Below, one piece after another: positions 1-8,791 of a stretch of DNA of 64,000 bases. The DNA comes from Rhodospirillales bacterium. GTDB lineage: Bacteria; Pseudomonadota; Alphaproteobacteria; Rhodospirillales; Defluviicoccaceae. Positions within the stretch are counted from its first letter, which is position 1, and every line of letters starts with the position of its first letter. A program made the position numbers and the translations under genes. Location of the stretch: the NCBI GenBank assembly GCA_016712375.1, contig JADJRE010000006.1, positions 1 to 64,000 on the forward strand, in the 5' to 3' direction. The notes under the pieces are model-generated. The model saw nothing but the letters and a program-made list of their open reading frames with translations. It made no database searches and was not told the DNA's origin.

Positions 1-830
1 GTCGAAGACGGTCGCAAGGTGCTCCCAGAACAAAGGCATCCAATGCTCCAGCCCCTGGTAGCGCTGCCCCGCGGAGACCGCCGCGTACAGCGGATCGTGT
101 CGGCCACCTTGGTTCCGGCTAGCGCCCGGTAAGCGATGCGAAAGCGCTCAATGCTGCCGGCGTTCAGTAACACTTCGCTCACCGGCAACAAGATGCATCC
201 GTCGAGCCGGGCGATGGTGCGTTGTGAGACAACGTCGAAGGTACGGATGCCGCCGGGGTTCGTCGCCGAAGAAATCAAGACGCAGCGGCTCCAGTGTGCC
301 TGGCGGGAACAGATCGACGATACCGCCACGGACCGCGTAATCACCACGGTCGGCGACCGTCTCCACCTCCGGTTGTAACCCAGATGGATCAACCGGGTAA
401 CCAGCGCTTCCGGATCGAGACGATCTTCGCGGCTGATCTTGAGGAAGTGTTCCACCAGATCCGCCGACTTCGGCACCTGTTGCAAAGCCGCCGCCACGGT
501 TGTGAGTAGCAGAACGCGCGGCCGCTGCCTGTCGGGCGTCGCAGCCAGTTCTGGTGAGTGCTACCATGCGTCGACTGACAACTTCCGGGCTGGGCGAGAC
601 CCGGATCGTAGGGGCAGACAATCCCAGGCCGGGAGTTCGATGCGCTCCAGGTCCGGCGCGAAGAAGGCGAGCGCGTCGGCGAGCTGCGCCAGCCGCACGT
701 CGTCGACACAGACGACCACCTCACCGTCCGCCCCGCGTCTCCGGCGAGTGCAGCTTATCATCCGCGCATCCTGCCCGGCGGGCGCGCCGGCAATCAGCGC
801 GACCGTTAGGCGATAGAAGTTCCTGTAGCG
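1..830 (-). pseudogene. mfd: Mfd transcription-repair coupling factor, N-terminal part, frame-disrupted and cut by window edge
   Basis: Mfd is a DNA translocase that removes RNA polymerase stalled at lesions and recruits UvrA. Only the N-terminal UvrB-like region is inside the window. Recognisable pieces occur in order on the minus strand but in different frames: DDVRLAQLADALAFFAPDLE and PAWDCLP (about 560-720), VSPSPEVVSRRM (about 570-610) and YAVRGGIVDLFPPG followed by RLDFFGDE (about 250-350). Several single-base shifts separate them. The exact start is not clear and the right boundary is approximate. It follows sdhE on the same strand, as is usual in alphaproteobacteria. Because proven essential genes elsewhere in the window also carry indels, the damage may be sequence error and not true decay. 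Confidence 0.8.
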
Positions 831-877
831 TGATCCTAGCGTCTAGATGGCGAATTTGAAGTTCGATAAGGCCGTCA

Positions 878-1111
878 TCACCGGGTGATGGTGCGTCGAA
901 CAGGCGCAGGCGTGCGACCGGTAATCCAGTTGTAGATCGCGAGATCGTCGTGGTTCATTAACAGCCACTCGAACCACCCCACCTCGGCGTCGTCAAGATC
1001 GGCGAGATGCCGGTCGGCAAAAGTGCCGATCAGTAGATCGCTTTCCCGCATCCCGCATGGTGGGCGCGAAAGAGCACGCGCTTGCGCTTCGTCTACCCGC
1101 GCGTCGCTCAT
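878..1111 (-). CDS. sdhE: SdhE / FAD assembly factor 2 family protein, with two compensating frameshifts
   Basis: SdhE binds the succinate dehydrogenase flavoprotein and promotes covalent FAD attachment. The open frame gives 77 residues with the family core GMRESDLLIGTFADRHLADL and the end YNWITGRTPAP. Between residues 7 and 20 the frame reads poorly, while an alternative frame gives the expected KRKRVLFRAHHAG, so one indel on each side of this segment seems to cancel out; one fits a missing G in the GCGGGA run. The gene lies between recG, which is divergent and starts 77 bases away, and mfd downstream. This recG / sdhE-mfd arrangement is common in alphaproteobacteria and supports the call. 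Confidence 0.8.
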   Translation of the reverse strand: MSDARVDEAQARALSRPPCGMRESDLLIGTFADRHLADLDDAEVGWFEWLLMNHDDLAIYNWITGRTPAPVRRTITR

Positions 1112-1188
1112 CGTCGTGCCTCCGTTCGGAACGCGGCCAGCATATAGCGTCCGGCGGCGCAGTCTTGTCAGCGGTGGTCGTCTGCCCA

Positions 1189-3307
1189 TGCGCCCTGCTC
1201 CACTGTTCCCGCTGTTCTCTGGCCTGGAAACTCTGGCGGGCGTCTGCGCCGCCACGGTGAAGACGCTGACGCGGCTCATCGGCGGTGGCCGCATCGTCGA
1301 TCTGTTGTGGCACCTGCCCACCGGCCTCGCTATTGATCGCAGCACCACGCCGTCGATCGCCGAGGCGAGACCGCAGGCGATGGCGACGCTGACGGTTCGG
1401 GTCGTCGAGCACGGGCCTTCGCCGCGCAGCTGCCGACAGTTCTGGCGCATCCTCTGCGAAGACGCAAGCGGCGGAGACACCATCCTGGTCTTCTTCAATG
1501 CGCGCGGGGACTGGTTGTGCCGAAGGTGCTGCCGCCGGGCGAAGTGCGCGTCGTCAGCGGCATGGTCGAAGCGTACGGCGAGGCGTTGCAGATGGTCCAT
1601 CCCGACTACATCGTCGAGCCAGCGGCGGCGGCGGAGACGCTGTCGGGGATGGAGCCGGTCTATCCGATGACCGCGGGTCTGGCGCCAAAGTTGTTGGCGA
1701 AGTGCGCTGCACGCCGCCATTGAAAGCGTTTGCGGGTGCTGGACGAATGGCTCGACCCGGCTCTGCGGCAACGCAATTGCTGGCCTTCGTGGCGCGACGC
1801 GCTGGCGACGGTGCACGCACCTTTGAGCGAAGCGATCCGGCGCCGACGGCGCTTATTGGCGCGCGGCTCGCCTACGACGAGCCGCTGGCCAACCAGCTGG
1901 CGCTTCGCCGTTGTCCGCCGCCGCTGGCGCCGGCAGCCGGGGCGCGCGACCCGGGCCGAGGGCAAGATGGCGAAGCGTGTTCTCGAACGCCTCACGTTCA
2001 CGCTGACCGTATCGCAGGACCAGGCACTGGCGGAAATCACCGCTGACATGGCGCAGCCGGCACGGATGCTGCGGCTGCTGTGGAAGGCGACGTCGGCAGC
2101 GGCAAGACGGTTGTGGCGCTGCTGGCGATGCTGCACGCGGTCGAGGCCGGAGCTTCCAGGCGGCGCTGATGGCGCTGACGGAGCTGCCTCTGCCCGCCAC
2201 CGTCTGGCGACCATCGGCGAACTGGCGGAAGCGGCTGGGGTCCGCACGCAACTCCTCACCGGGTCGAGAAGGAAGGGGCGCGGCGGGCGACGATCGAGGG
2301 TGCGGCGGCGGGCGAGATCGGGATCGTCGTCGGCACGCACGCTCTGTTGCAGGATAGCGTTACCTTTCGCGACCTGGCGTTGGCGGTGATCGACGAGCAG
2401 CACCGCTTGGGTGTCGACCAGCGCCTGGCGCTGGCGGGCGGGCGCGAGCGGACAGATGTTCTGGGTAATGTCGGCGACGCCCATCCCACGGACGCTGACG
2501 GTCACTGCCTACGGCGATCTAGACGTCTCGCGGCTGACCGAAAACCGCCGGGCCGGCGGCCGGTCGACACGAGGGTGCTGCCTGCCGACCGCCCTCGGAA
2601 GAGGTGACCGTGGCGCTTGGCCGGATGCTGGCGTCCGGCGCCAAGGCGTACTGGGTGTGCCCGCTGGTCGAGGAGTCGGGAACGCTCGATCCTGTTGCGG
2701 TACAAGCTCGCCACGCGTCGCTGGCGGCGAACTTTCCCGGTCGCGTCGGGTTGGTACACGGGCGGATGAAGACCGCCGAGCGGGACGCGGCGATGCGTGC
2801 CTTCGCGACGGTCCGGCCAGCGTGCGCTGGTGGCGACCACGGTCATCGAGGTCGGCGTTGACGTCCCAGCGGCGACAGTGATGGTGATCGAGCACGCCGA
2901 GCGCTTCGGCCTCGCCCAACTGGGTATTCAGTTGCGCGGCCGGGTCAAGCCGCAGCGCCGCTGCATCGACGTGCATCCTGCTGCATGCGCCACCGATCGG
3001 CGAAGCGGCCTGCGCCTGTCTCGCCGTGCTGCGGCAGACGGACGACGGCTTCCGCATCGCCGAAGAAGACCTGCGGCCGCGCGGCGCTTACGACCTGCTC
3101 GGCGTCAAGAGGTAGAAGCGGCCCGCCCGCCTTCCGCCTGGTTGATCTCGCCGTCCACGCCGACCTGTTGGCCACCGCGGGCTGACGACGCCCGGCTGAT
3201 CCTGAACGCGACCCGGAGCGGACCGCCGAGCGCGGGCCGCGCGCTGTGCACCCTGCTTCTACCTGTTCGATTGGGACGCCGCCATCCGCACGCTGCGCGC
3301 CGCGTGA
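1189..3307 (+). pseudogene. recG: RecG ATP-dependent DNA helicase, broken by many frameshifts
   Basis: RecG is a branched-DNA translocase that regresses stalled forks and processes Holliday junctions. The whole length, about 700 residues, can be followed but through at least ten frame changes. The wedge region starts at MRPAPLFPLFSGLETLAGV. The Walker A piece reads GDVGSGKTVVALLAM (about 2085-2130), the DEAH-like box VIDEQHRLGVDQR (about 2390-2425), motif III MSATPIPRTLTVTAYGDLD (about 2470-2525) and the motif V region VATTVIEVGVDVP (about 2830-2870). The C-terminus ends LFDWDAAIRTLRAA with TGA at 3305-3307. All conserved blocks are present, so this may be a working gene read through a poor-quality sequence rather than a decayed one. 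Confidence 0.85.
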
Positions 3308-3449
3308 CGGATATCTACTAGTAGATAGGGTGATCGTCCTCCGCTGGTGCCTCGACCTGTGGCAAAGCGCAGTCAGCTCTCCCGATTCAGGCGGCGTCGC
3401 ATGCTTCGCAAAATCCTCATGCCATCGAAGCGACCTGCGAAGCGCCGTT

Positions 3450-5078
3450 AAGTTTGTGACTTGAAACTTCTCAACGACGCCCTCAGGAGCTCTTCGATTG
3501 CTAACCTTGACAATCTTAAGTACGCGATCAGTGGAGACGTTACGAAGGATTGTGTCCGGTCCTTTCGGCCAAACGACCCGGATTTCCTGGACTAGGGCGT
3601 TTGCCGCGAGTCCGAAATGCGGCTGTTGATCATTCTGACCCCATTTGAAGTGGACGCCCCATTTTGAGCGCCCTGTGGGTGGTTGCCGCCAGCAGTGACG
3701 AACACCTTGGCGCCGAGCGCATCACGGTTGGACGTGGTCCCCTGAAGGTCGATCTCCAACCAATGATTTTCTTTGAGTTGCCAATGTTGCGGTAGAGTTG
3801 AGTACTCCCTCGGGGCTCTTCTGAAGGTCAGCAGAATATCGACCCGACCATCGACGTCGAAATCGGCGACCGTCGCCAGAGGCCGGATGACCGCTCGCGG
3901 GCTGGGGCACCGCCCGCGGTTCGATCGTTTCGAACGTGCTGTTGCTGTTGTTCCACAATACAGGTTCTTTCCGTTTTCAGTCCCTGACCCGCCAAAGATG
4001 TAGATATCCACGTCCCCGTCATTATCGAAATCGGCGACGACCACACTCCCGGCGCACGTGAGCGGAGGGCGGTGTTGACGCTCGGAGGTCGTCGTCGTAT
4101 TGATTTAACTTTCTGTCGCGCGGTTCAGTAGAGCCGATGTCCCTTCTTGCGCTGACGCGGCCGTCCACGAGTTGGCGACGAAAATATCCGAACGCAAATC
4201 GCCGTCGAAATCCATGAGCGCGATGTCATATTGGGATGTCGGATCGATGCGGATCGGGGTGACATCCTTGAACCGAATCGGGCGTCGTATCGACGAAGCG
4301 CAATGATGTCGACGGAACCGAGAGATTGCTCCCGGAGCAGGCAATGCTGCCGCGAGCGGACCCGCACCATCAGCATTTCCAAACGTGAACTACCGACGAC
4401 ATCGCCGATAAACACGCCGAAGCCGTCGATCGGCTTGAATTTAGTGGAGCCTGAACATCGACGAAATCCGAGCCGGTTCCGCGAAATAAAGTCGGAGGCG
4501 AAGTTCCGTCAGGCCGTTTTAGGGGTGAGCCGTGAATTAGATCAAGAATGCCACCGTTGTCGTAGTCAATCCATGTGGGCATTCTACCACGTGAGTACCG
4601 ATAGTCGATATTGTATTGTACAGCATGGTCGCCAAAGTGCCCGCCATTATTGACGTAAAGCTGACTGCGGTTGCAACTCCAGTCTGCGCATCGCGCCGAC
4701 GAGAACAATGATGTCCCGGATCACCGTCGTTGTCAAAGTCGGCCCACACCCAACCATGGTGATCGCCCCACGGCTCCAAACCGGCTCGCCCGGCACAACG
4801 CACTTAGCGAGGTTGGTGGGCGCATCCATGACAATTGAGAGTAACACATCCACAAATTTTCCGCCGCCTTTGTTGCGGTATAAGCGCGGGCTGGTGCAAC
4901 AGGTGGCTGTTGATCAGCACGTCGGGCAATCCATCTCCATTGAAGTCGCGCCACGCACTGCTCTGGGCGGCGAATCGTACTGCTCAGTCCGGCGAACGCG
5001 GTCACGTTCTTGAAAACTTGTCTGAGCGACGGCCACCGACGATACGAATAATAGCTGTGCTGACAGAACGCAGCACAT
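3450..5078 (-). pseudogene. FG-GAP/VCBS repeat protein with UnbV (ASPIC) domain, decayed copy
   Basis: This is a degraded relative of the gene at 8792-11274. It starts at an ATG at 5078 followed by a secretion-signal-like stretch ending VAVAQTSFQ, matching the QTTFVDV of the better copy. FG-GAP calcium-type loops remain in scattered frames: VWADFDNDGD, LMDFDGDLRSDIFVAN, VVADFDNDGDVDIYIFGG and VADFDVDGRVDIL. The UnbV part reads NHWLEIDLQGTTSNRDALGAKVFVTAGG, given here in two overlapping pieces: NHWLEIDLQGTTSN and RDALGAKVFVTAGG. Many indels break it. After the UnbV domain the match to the other copy stops near 3450, so the three C-terminal repeats are missing. The left boundary is approximate. 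Confidence 0.75.
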
Positions 5079-5342
5079 GGCGAGATCGATTTCTATTTAC
5101 AGCTTGTGCCCCTTGATATTAACTGAGACGCACAATATCATGTGCTATTTCTACTTGAAGTGATAATGCTGCATGCTGATATGTCTGATGCGCAGCCCCT
5201 CTGGCAGCATTTAATTCCTTAGCGAACGCTGGCGCAGTTTGGCTGCTCGCCATGGCGAGTAAACGTGCGCAGTAACGCGGTGGTTACAGCCATAGGCCCC
5301 CGGCCGCTGCAACCTTATCTAGCCCGGCCCGTGTCGGCTCTG

Positions 5343-6701
5343 TCAGTTGAGCCCGACGTGGGCTTTCCAGGCGTTGAGCTCGTCAGGTCAGTTTGGCTGC
5401 GATCGGCGCCTGTCCCGAGGCCAGGTTGGTGCTCTCGCCGAGATCGTGGCTCAGGTCAAAAAGGAAGTCTTGCCGTCGACGATCGTCAGCTTCCAGTTGC
5501 CATCGCGGGCTGCGGAGTTTTTTCCCGATGTCCAGAAACTCCCGCGAAGGCTATCGATTGCTGATTTTTTTTTTTTTTTTTTCCTTTTTCCCACCTTTTT
5601 TTTTTTCGCCAACAGCAGCGGCACCAGGCTATTGCCGTCGAGGCTGAGCCCTGACGGCACTGCGAGCCCTGCAAGTTCGGAAATGTCGTGAAAAGATGAA
5701 CATCATTAGCATATCGCCTCTCACTGCCGGCTTTATGACCGTCGTACGCCAGGAGGAGGCTATCGCCGGCACCCGCAGTCCCCTTCGTATACTGAATCTT
5801 TTCTTCTGAACGAAATGGCTTGTTGCTCCTGGTAAGGGGCACCATTGTCATACAAAGGGGCACTATTGTCAGACAAGAAGACCACTAGTGTCTTCTGATT
5901 CGATGTTGAGAATCCTTAGCTTGTCGCCGATGATCTTGCCAACCCCTTCATCCATCGCTTGCACCATTGCCGGATAATGCGCCGGATTACCTTCGAACGA
6001 ATCCTCGGCTGATTTGGTACGCGAATTGCCGGGTCGCCGGGCGCCTGATAGGGTTTGTGCAACGCCTGATAGCCGACTTCGAGGAAAAAGGGCTTGACGC
6101 ATTTCTTTGTATAAAATCGATACCCGTTGGTAATCGCGGTCGTTGAGTACTCTTGGTTCGGTAATGCCGTCTTCATCCGCCACCAGTCGAGGCGGCCTGA
6201 TGCGTCGAGATGATTTTACATAGCCTACTGAGCCCAGTGAGAAAGCCGAAGAAATATTCAAATCCCTCACGTCCCAGCGGGCTGAACTTGTCGAGGTGGC
6301 CAAGATGCCATTTTCCGGACGAGGCCGGTTGCGTAGCCGGTCGGTTTCAGGGCCTCCGCGATCGTGACCTCGGCGGGCGGCAATCCGGTGGTTGCGCTGA
6401 CCGGCAACGCCCGGATTATCTTCGAATGCTCGGCGTAGCGTCCGGTCATGATGGCGGCACGCGTTGGAGAACAAGATGCGTTCGTATGGAAGTCGGTAAA
6501 ACGCACGCCCGCCTTCGCCAGGGCTTTGATGTTGGGCGTACTGATCTTTCCGCCGTAAACGCCGAGATCGCCGTAACCAAGATCATCGGCCACAATGAGG
6601 ACGATATTGGGTTTAGGTGCCGCAGCTGCGGGATGCAAAGCACACATCATTATCGCAGGGGCCACAAGCAACATGCGGGTATAGCTGAAGAATTTGGCCA
6701 T
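5343..6701 (-). pseudogene. Secreted sulfatase (FGly type), decayed copy
   Basis: The first 150 residues are intact: start at 6701 with a GGGGGAA ribosome site about 7 bases upstream, a signal peptide ending HPAAAAP, the metal-site motif NIVLIVADDLGYGDLG and the formylglycine motif CSPTR. After the change near residue 140 the frame breaks repeatedly; WHLGHLDKF, PFFLEVGYQALHKPYQAPGD and DGNWKLTIVDGK can still be read, and a final ELNAWKAHVGLN with stop at 5343-5345 gives a normal sulfatase end. The T-rich tract at 5565-5606 lies inside. It is a paralogue of the sulfatase at 11349-13015 and lacks that copy's Ig-like C-terminal domain. Confidence 0.8.
5565..5606. repeat. Homopolymer tract: 18 T, then 5 T and 11 T
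   Basis: Three T runs (5565-5582, 5585-5589 and 5596-5606) are separated by only CC and CCCACC. On the coding strand of the decayed sulfatase they would encode a run of lysines in a place where the related copy has none. Nothing else in this GC-rich window looks like it. It may be an assembly or read artefact, or slippage in a dead gene. Confidence 0.9.
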
Positions 6702-7089
6702 AACGTTCCCCCACTTCTGCTTTAGCGACAATTGACCCTGCGTATCAGTTTACGCGCATTTCTAACCAAGGTCCTTATCCTTTTGGAATGCCTCTGATGC
6801 AAAAACGCGGATGTCGTGCCTAGTAACTATCGTTTTGAATTCCCGCGTGATCGTCAGCACGCAGCGCAGGCCCAGGGCGGCGAATTCTCAGGCGTGCGAC
6901 GCCGTGGCTCTGGGCCGACCCAAGCGGATCTAGTTCGCGCTGAAGTTGGCTTCCCTGATTACGGGAAAGCTACAATTAACGGTTGATCATCTTCAGGTTG
7001 AAGATGATAGAGTTTCCTGTTTCAGACGGTCGGTGGGGTGGAATATCGATCGAGAAAGGGGGGGATATACGTTGTGTTCCAAAAACTTC
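6702..7089. other. Intergenic stretch upstream of the decayed sulfatase, no gene seen
   Basis: No open frame on either strand resembles a protein I know. The part from about 6950 to 7080 is less GC-rich and borders the IS3-family element; the left terminal repeat of that element should lie near here but I could not find a match to the candidate right end. Confidence 0.5.
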
Positions 7090-7099
7090 CTCAATCTGA

Positions 7100-7385
7100 C
7101 GACCACTACAGCGGCGAGACTCCGATAACAAGCTGAAGGCGAAGATCGCCTTGGAGGCGCTGCGGGAGCAGGCGACGGTTGCGGACCTCGCCGTGCGTTA
7201 TGGTTCACCCCAACCAGATCTACACCTGGAAGAAGCAGTTGCTGGACAACGCGGCGCGGGCGTTCGATCCCGGCGTCGAGGTTGATGCCGATCACGCCCG
7301 CGACCGGAAAGTCGAGCAGTTGCACGCCAAGATCGGGCAATTGACGGTCGAGCGGGATTTTTTAGCCAGGAGGTCCGGGCGATGA
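7100..7385 (+). CDS. IS3-family transposase OrfA, frameshifted
   Basis: OrfA is the DNA-binding subunit that joins OrfB to form the active transposase. The first half reads KLKAKIALEALREQATVADL then AVRYG, the usual helix-turn-helix, and the second half HPNQIYTWKKQLLDNAAR and KIGQLTVERDFLARRSGR, the coiled-coil end. The two halves are in different frames; a base or two is missing around 7203 where GVHPNQIY would be expected. The stop overlaps the OrfB start as ATGA at 7382-7385. The start is not certain because no good ATG precedes the first recognisable residues. Confidence 0.75.
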
Positions 7386-8341
7386 GCACGCCGGACCGCA
7401 GAGCGATGCTCGAGCGCGATCATCCGACGCTGTCGATCCGCGGGCAGTGCCGTCTGCTTGGCATTGCGCGCTCGGGCGTGTACCGGCCGGCCCCTGCCAA
7501 CGACGACGGCGACGATGCGGCGCTGATGCGGCGGATCGACGCGCTGTTCATGGCTTGGCCGTTCCTCGGCTTGCGACGGATGACGGCGATGCTGCGGGCC
7601 GACGGGATCGCCGTCAATCGCAAGCCGGTACAGCGGCTGATGCGGCGAATGGGAATCGCCGCCCTCGGGCCGAAGCCGAAGACGACGAAGCCAACACCGG
7701 GGCACAAGATCTTCCCGTACCTGCTGCGGGATCTCGCGATCGACCGGCCGAACCAGGTGTGGGCGGCGGACATCACCTACATCCCGATCGGCCGCGGCTT
7801 TCTGTATCTGGTCGCCGTGATCGACTGGTTCTCGCGCGCCGTGCTCGCCTGGCGGCTGTCGAACACGATGGACAGGGCGTTCTGCGAAGACGCCCTGGAC
7901 GAGGCGCTGGCGCGTTTCGGCAAGCCGGAGATCTTCAACACCGACCAGGGCAGCCAGTTCACCAGCGCCGCCTTCACCGGCCGGCTCGCCGGCGCCGGCA
8001 TCCGCATCTCGATGGACGGCCGTGGCCGGTGGCTCGACAACGTCTTCATCGAGCGACTGTGGCGGTCGCTGAAGTACGAGGACGTCTATCTGAAGGGCTA
8101 CGCCGATGGCCGCGAGGCGCGCGCCGGGATCGCGTCGTGGATCGGCTTCTACAATGGTCGACGTCCTCACCAAGCCCTGGCCGGGCGGACGCCGATGACC
8201 GTGTGGCGCGACGGCGTCGGCGGCACCCGGGCCGGCAACGCCGTGGACATGACGCTGCGCTTGGACGACGCTACCGCGTCGCCACATGCCCACCGCGTCA
8301 ACAACCGCACCAGGCGACTTGCGTGGCGTGATCAAAAGTGA
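7382..8341 (+). CDS. IS3-family transposase OrfB (DDE integrase core)
   Basis: This 319-residue protein carries the catalytic subunit of an IS3-type transposase. It begins with an HTH_21-like segment (about residues 15-80: RRIDALFMAWPFLGLRRMTA) followed by the rve integrase core. The three acidic residues are visible: D in VWAADITYIP (about 126), D in IFNTDQGSQF (about 187) and E in NVFIERLWRSLKYE (about 223). The end YNGRRPHQALAGRTPM is typical. The frame is intact, unlike its neighbours on both sides, and it starts within the OrfA stop. Confidence 0.93.
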   Translation: MSTPDRRAMLERDHPTLSIRGQCRLLGIARSGVYRPAPANDDGDDAALMRRIDALFMAWPFLGLRRMTAMLRADGIAVNRKPVQRLMRRMGIAALGPKPKTTKPTPGHKIFPYLLRDLAIDRPNQVWAADITYIPIGRGFLYLVAVIDWFSRAVLAWRLSNTMDRAFCEDALDEALARFGKPEIFNTDQGSQFTSAAFTGRLAGAGIRISMDGRGRWLDNVFIERLWRSLKYEDVYLKGYADGREARAGIASWIGFYNGRRPHQALAGRTPMTVWRDGVGGTRAGNAVDMTLRLDDATASPHAHRVNNRTRRLAWRDQK

Positions 8342-8791
8342 GTCGGAGCCGGCAGCGTTTCCAATCAAGAACGACCGTCCAGTGGTCCCGCCGACGGGGT
8401 CCAGTTCAATACGTCCAAGGTGCCTTGCACTACCGTGACCCGAAACCCGGCACGCTTCGATCAATGCGTCTGGGGGAAGGACGTGCTGGGCAATTACCTC
8501 GTGCTTGGAATCTCGAACGCTACCCCTGTGCCTTGACGACATGCTGTCTGGGGCCAACTCAGCGTTTCAACGCAATGTCTGGTAATACAATCTCAGCGGG
8601 CTGGAAGCCGGTTTAGTGTCCCTGGTTCGGAATGGAAGCTATCAGGCGTTTCCAGTCGGATACTGATCGTGCAGTAGGGAAGGGCCGGCCGTCGTCAATG
8701 AGACCGGCCCTTCTCCTCTATTGCCCGATCCGCCTGTCGCCCGCACTCGTTTTGGTCAAGGAGTCGTGGCGGCTGTCGGTAACTGTAGGAC
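8342..8791. other. Intergenic stretch between the IS element and the FG-GAP gene
   Basis: No protein-coding region is recognisable on either strand. It contains the possible IS right end near 8377-8407 and the strong hairpin at 8679-8713, and otherwise nothing I can name. Confidence 0.5.
8679..8713 (-). terminator. Hairpin downstream of the FG-GAP/UnbV gene
   Basis: A perfect 10-base inverted repeat, GAAGGGCCGG at 8679-8688 and CCGGCCCTTC at 8704-8713, encloses a 15-base loop. It lies 79 bases beyond the stop of the minus-strand FG-GAP gene. There is no clear T tract on that strand, so termination is inferred from position and stem strength alone. Confidence 0.55.

Larger units (their letters stand above)
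7090..8405 (+). mobile_element. IS3-family insertion sequence (orfA/orfB)
   Basis: Two overlapping genes on the plus strand encode a helix-turn-helix OrfA and an rve-type DDE OrfB, the IS3-family layout. OrfB is complete, OrfA has one frameshift. A possible right end is the GTCC...GGGGTCCAGTTCA segment at about 8377-8407; I found no matching left repeat or target duplication, so both borders are estimates. It sits between the two copies of the sulfatase / FG-GAP unit. Confidence 0.8.

Noticed and set aside
7179..7400. Programmed -1 frameshift fusing OrfA and OrfB
   Set aside because: OrfB has its own ATG overlapping the OrfA stop, and the disruption lies early in OrfA, not at a slippery site near the junction.
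7292..8557. Long minus-strand open frame across the IS3 transposase
   Set aside because: Antisense shadow of OrfB; no motif and composition typical of complement reading.
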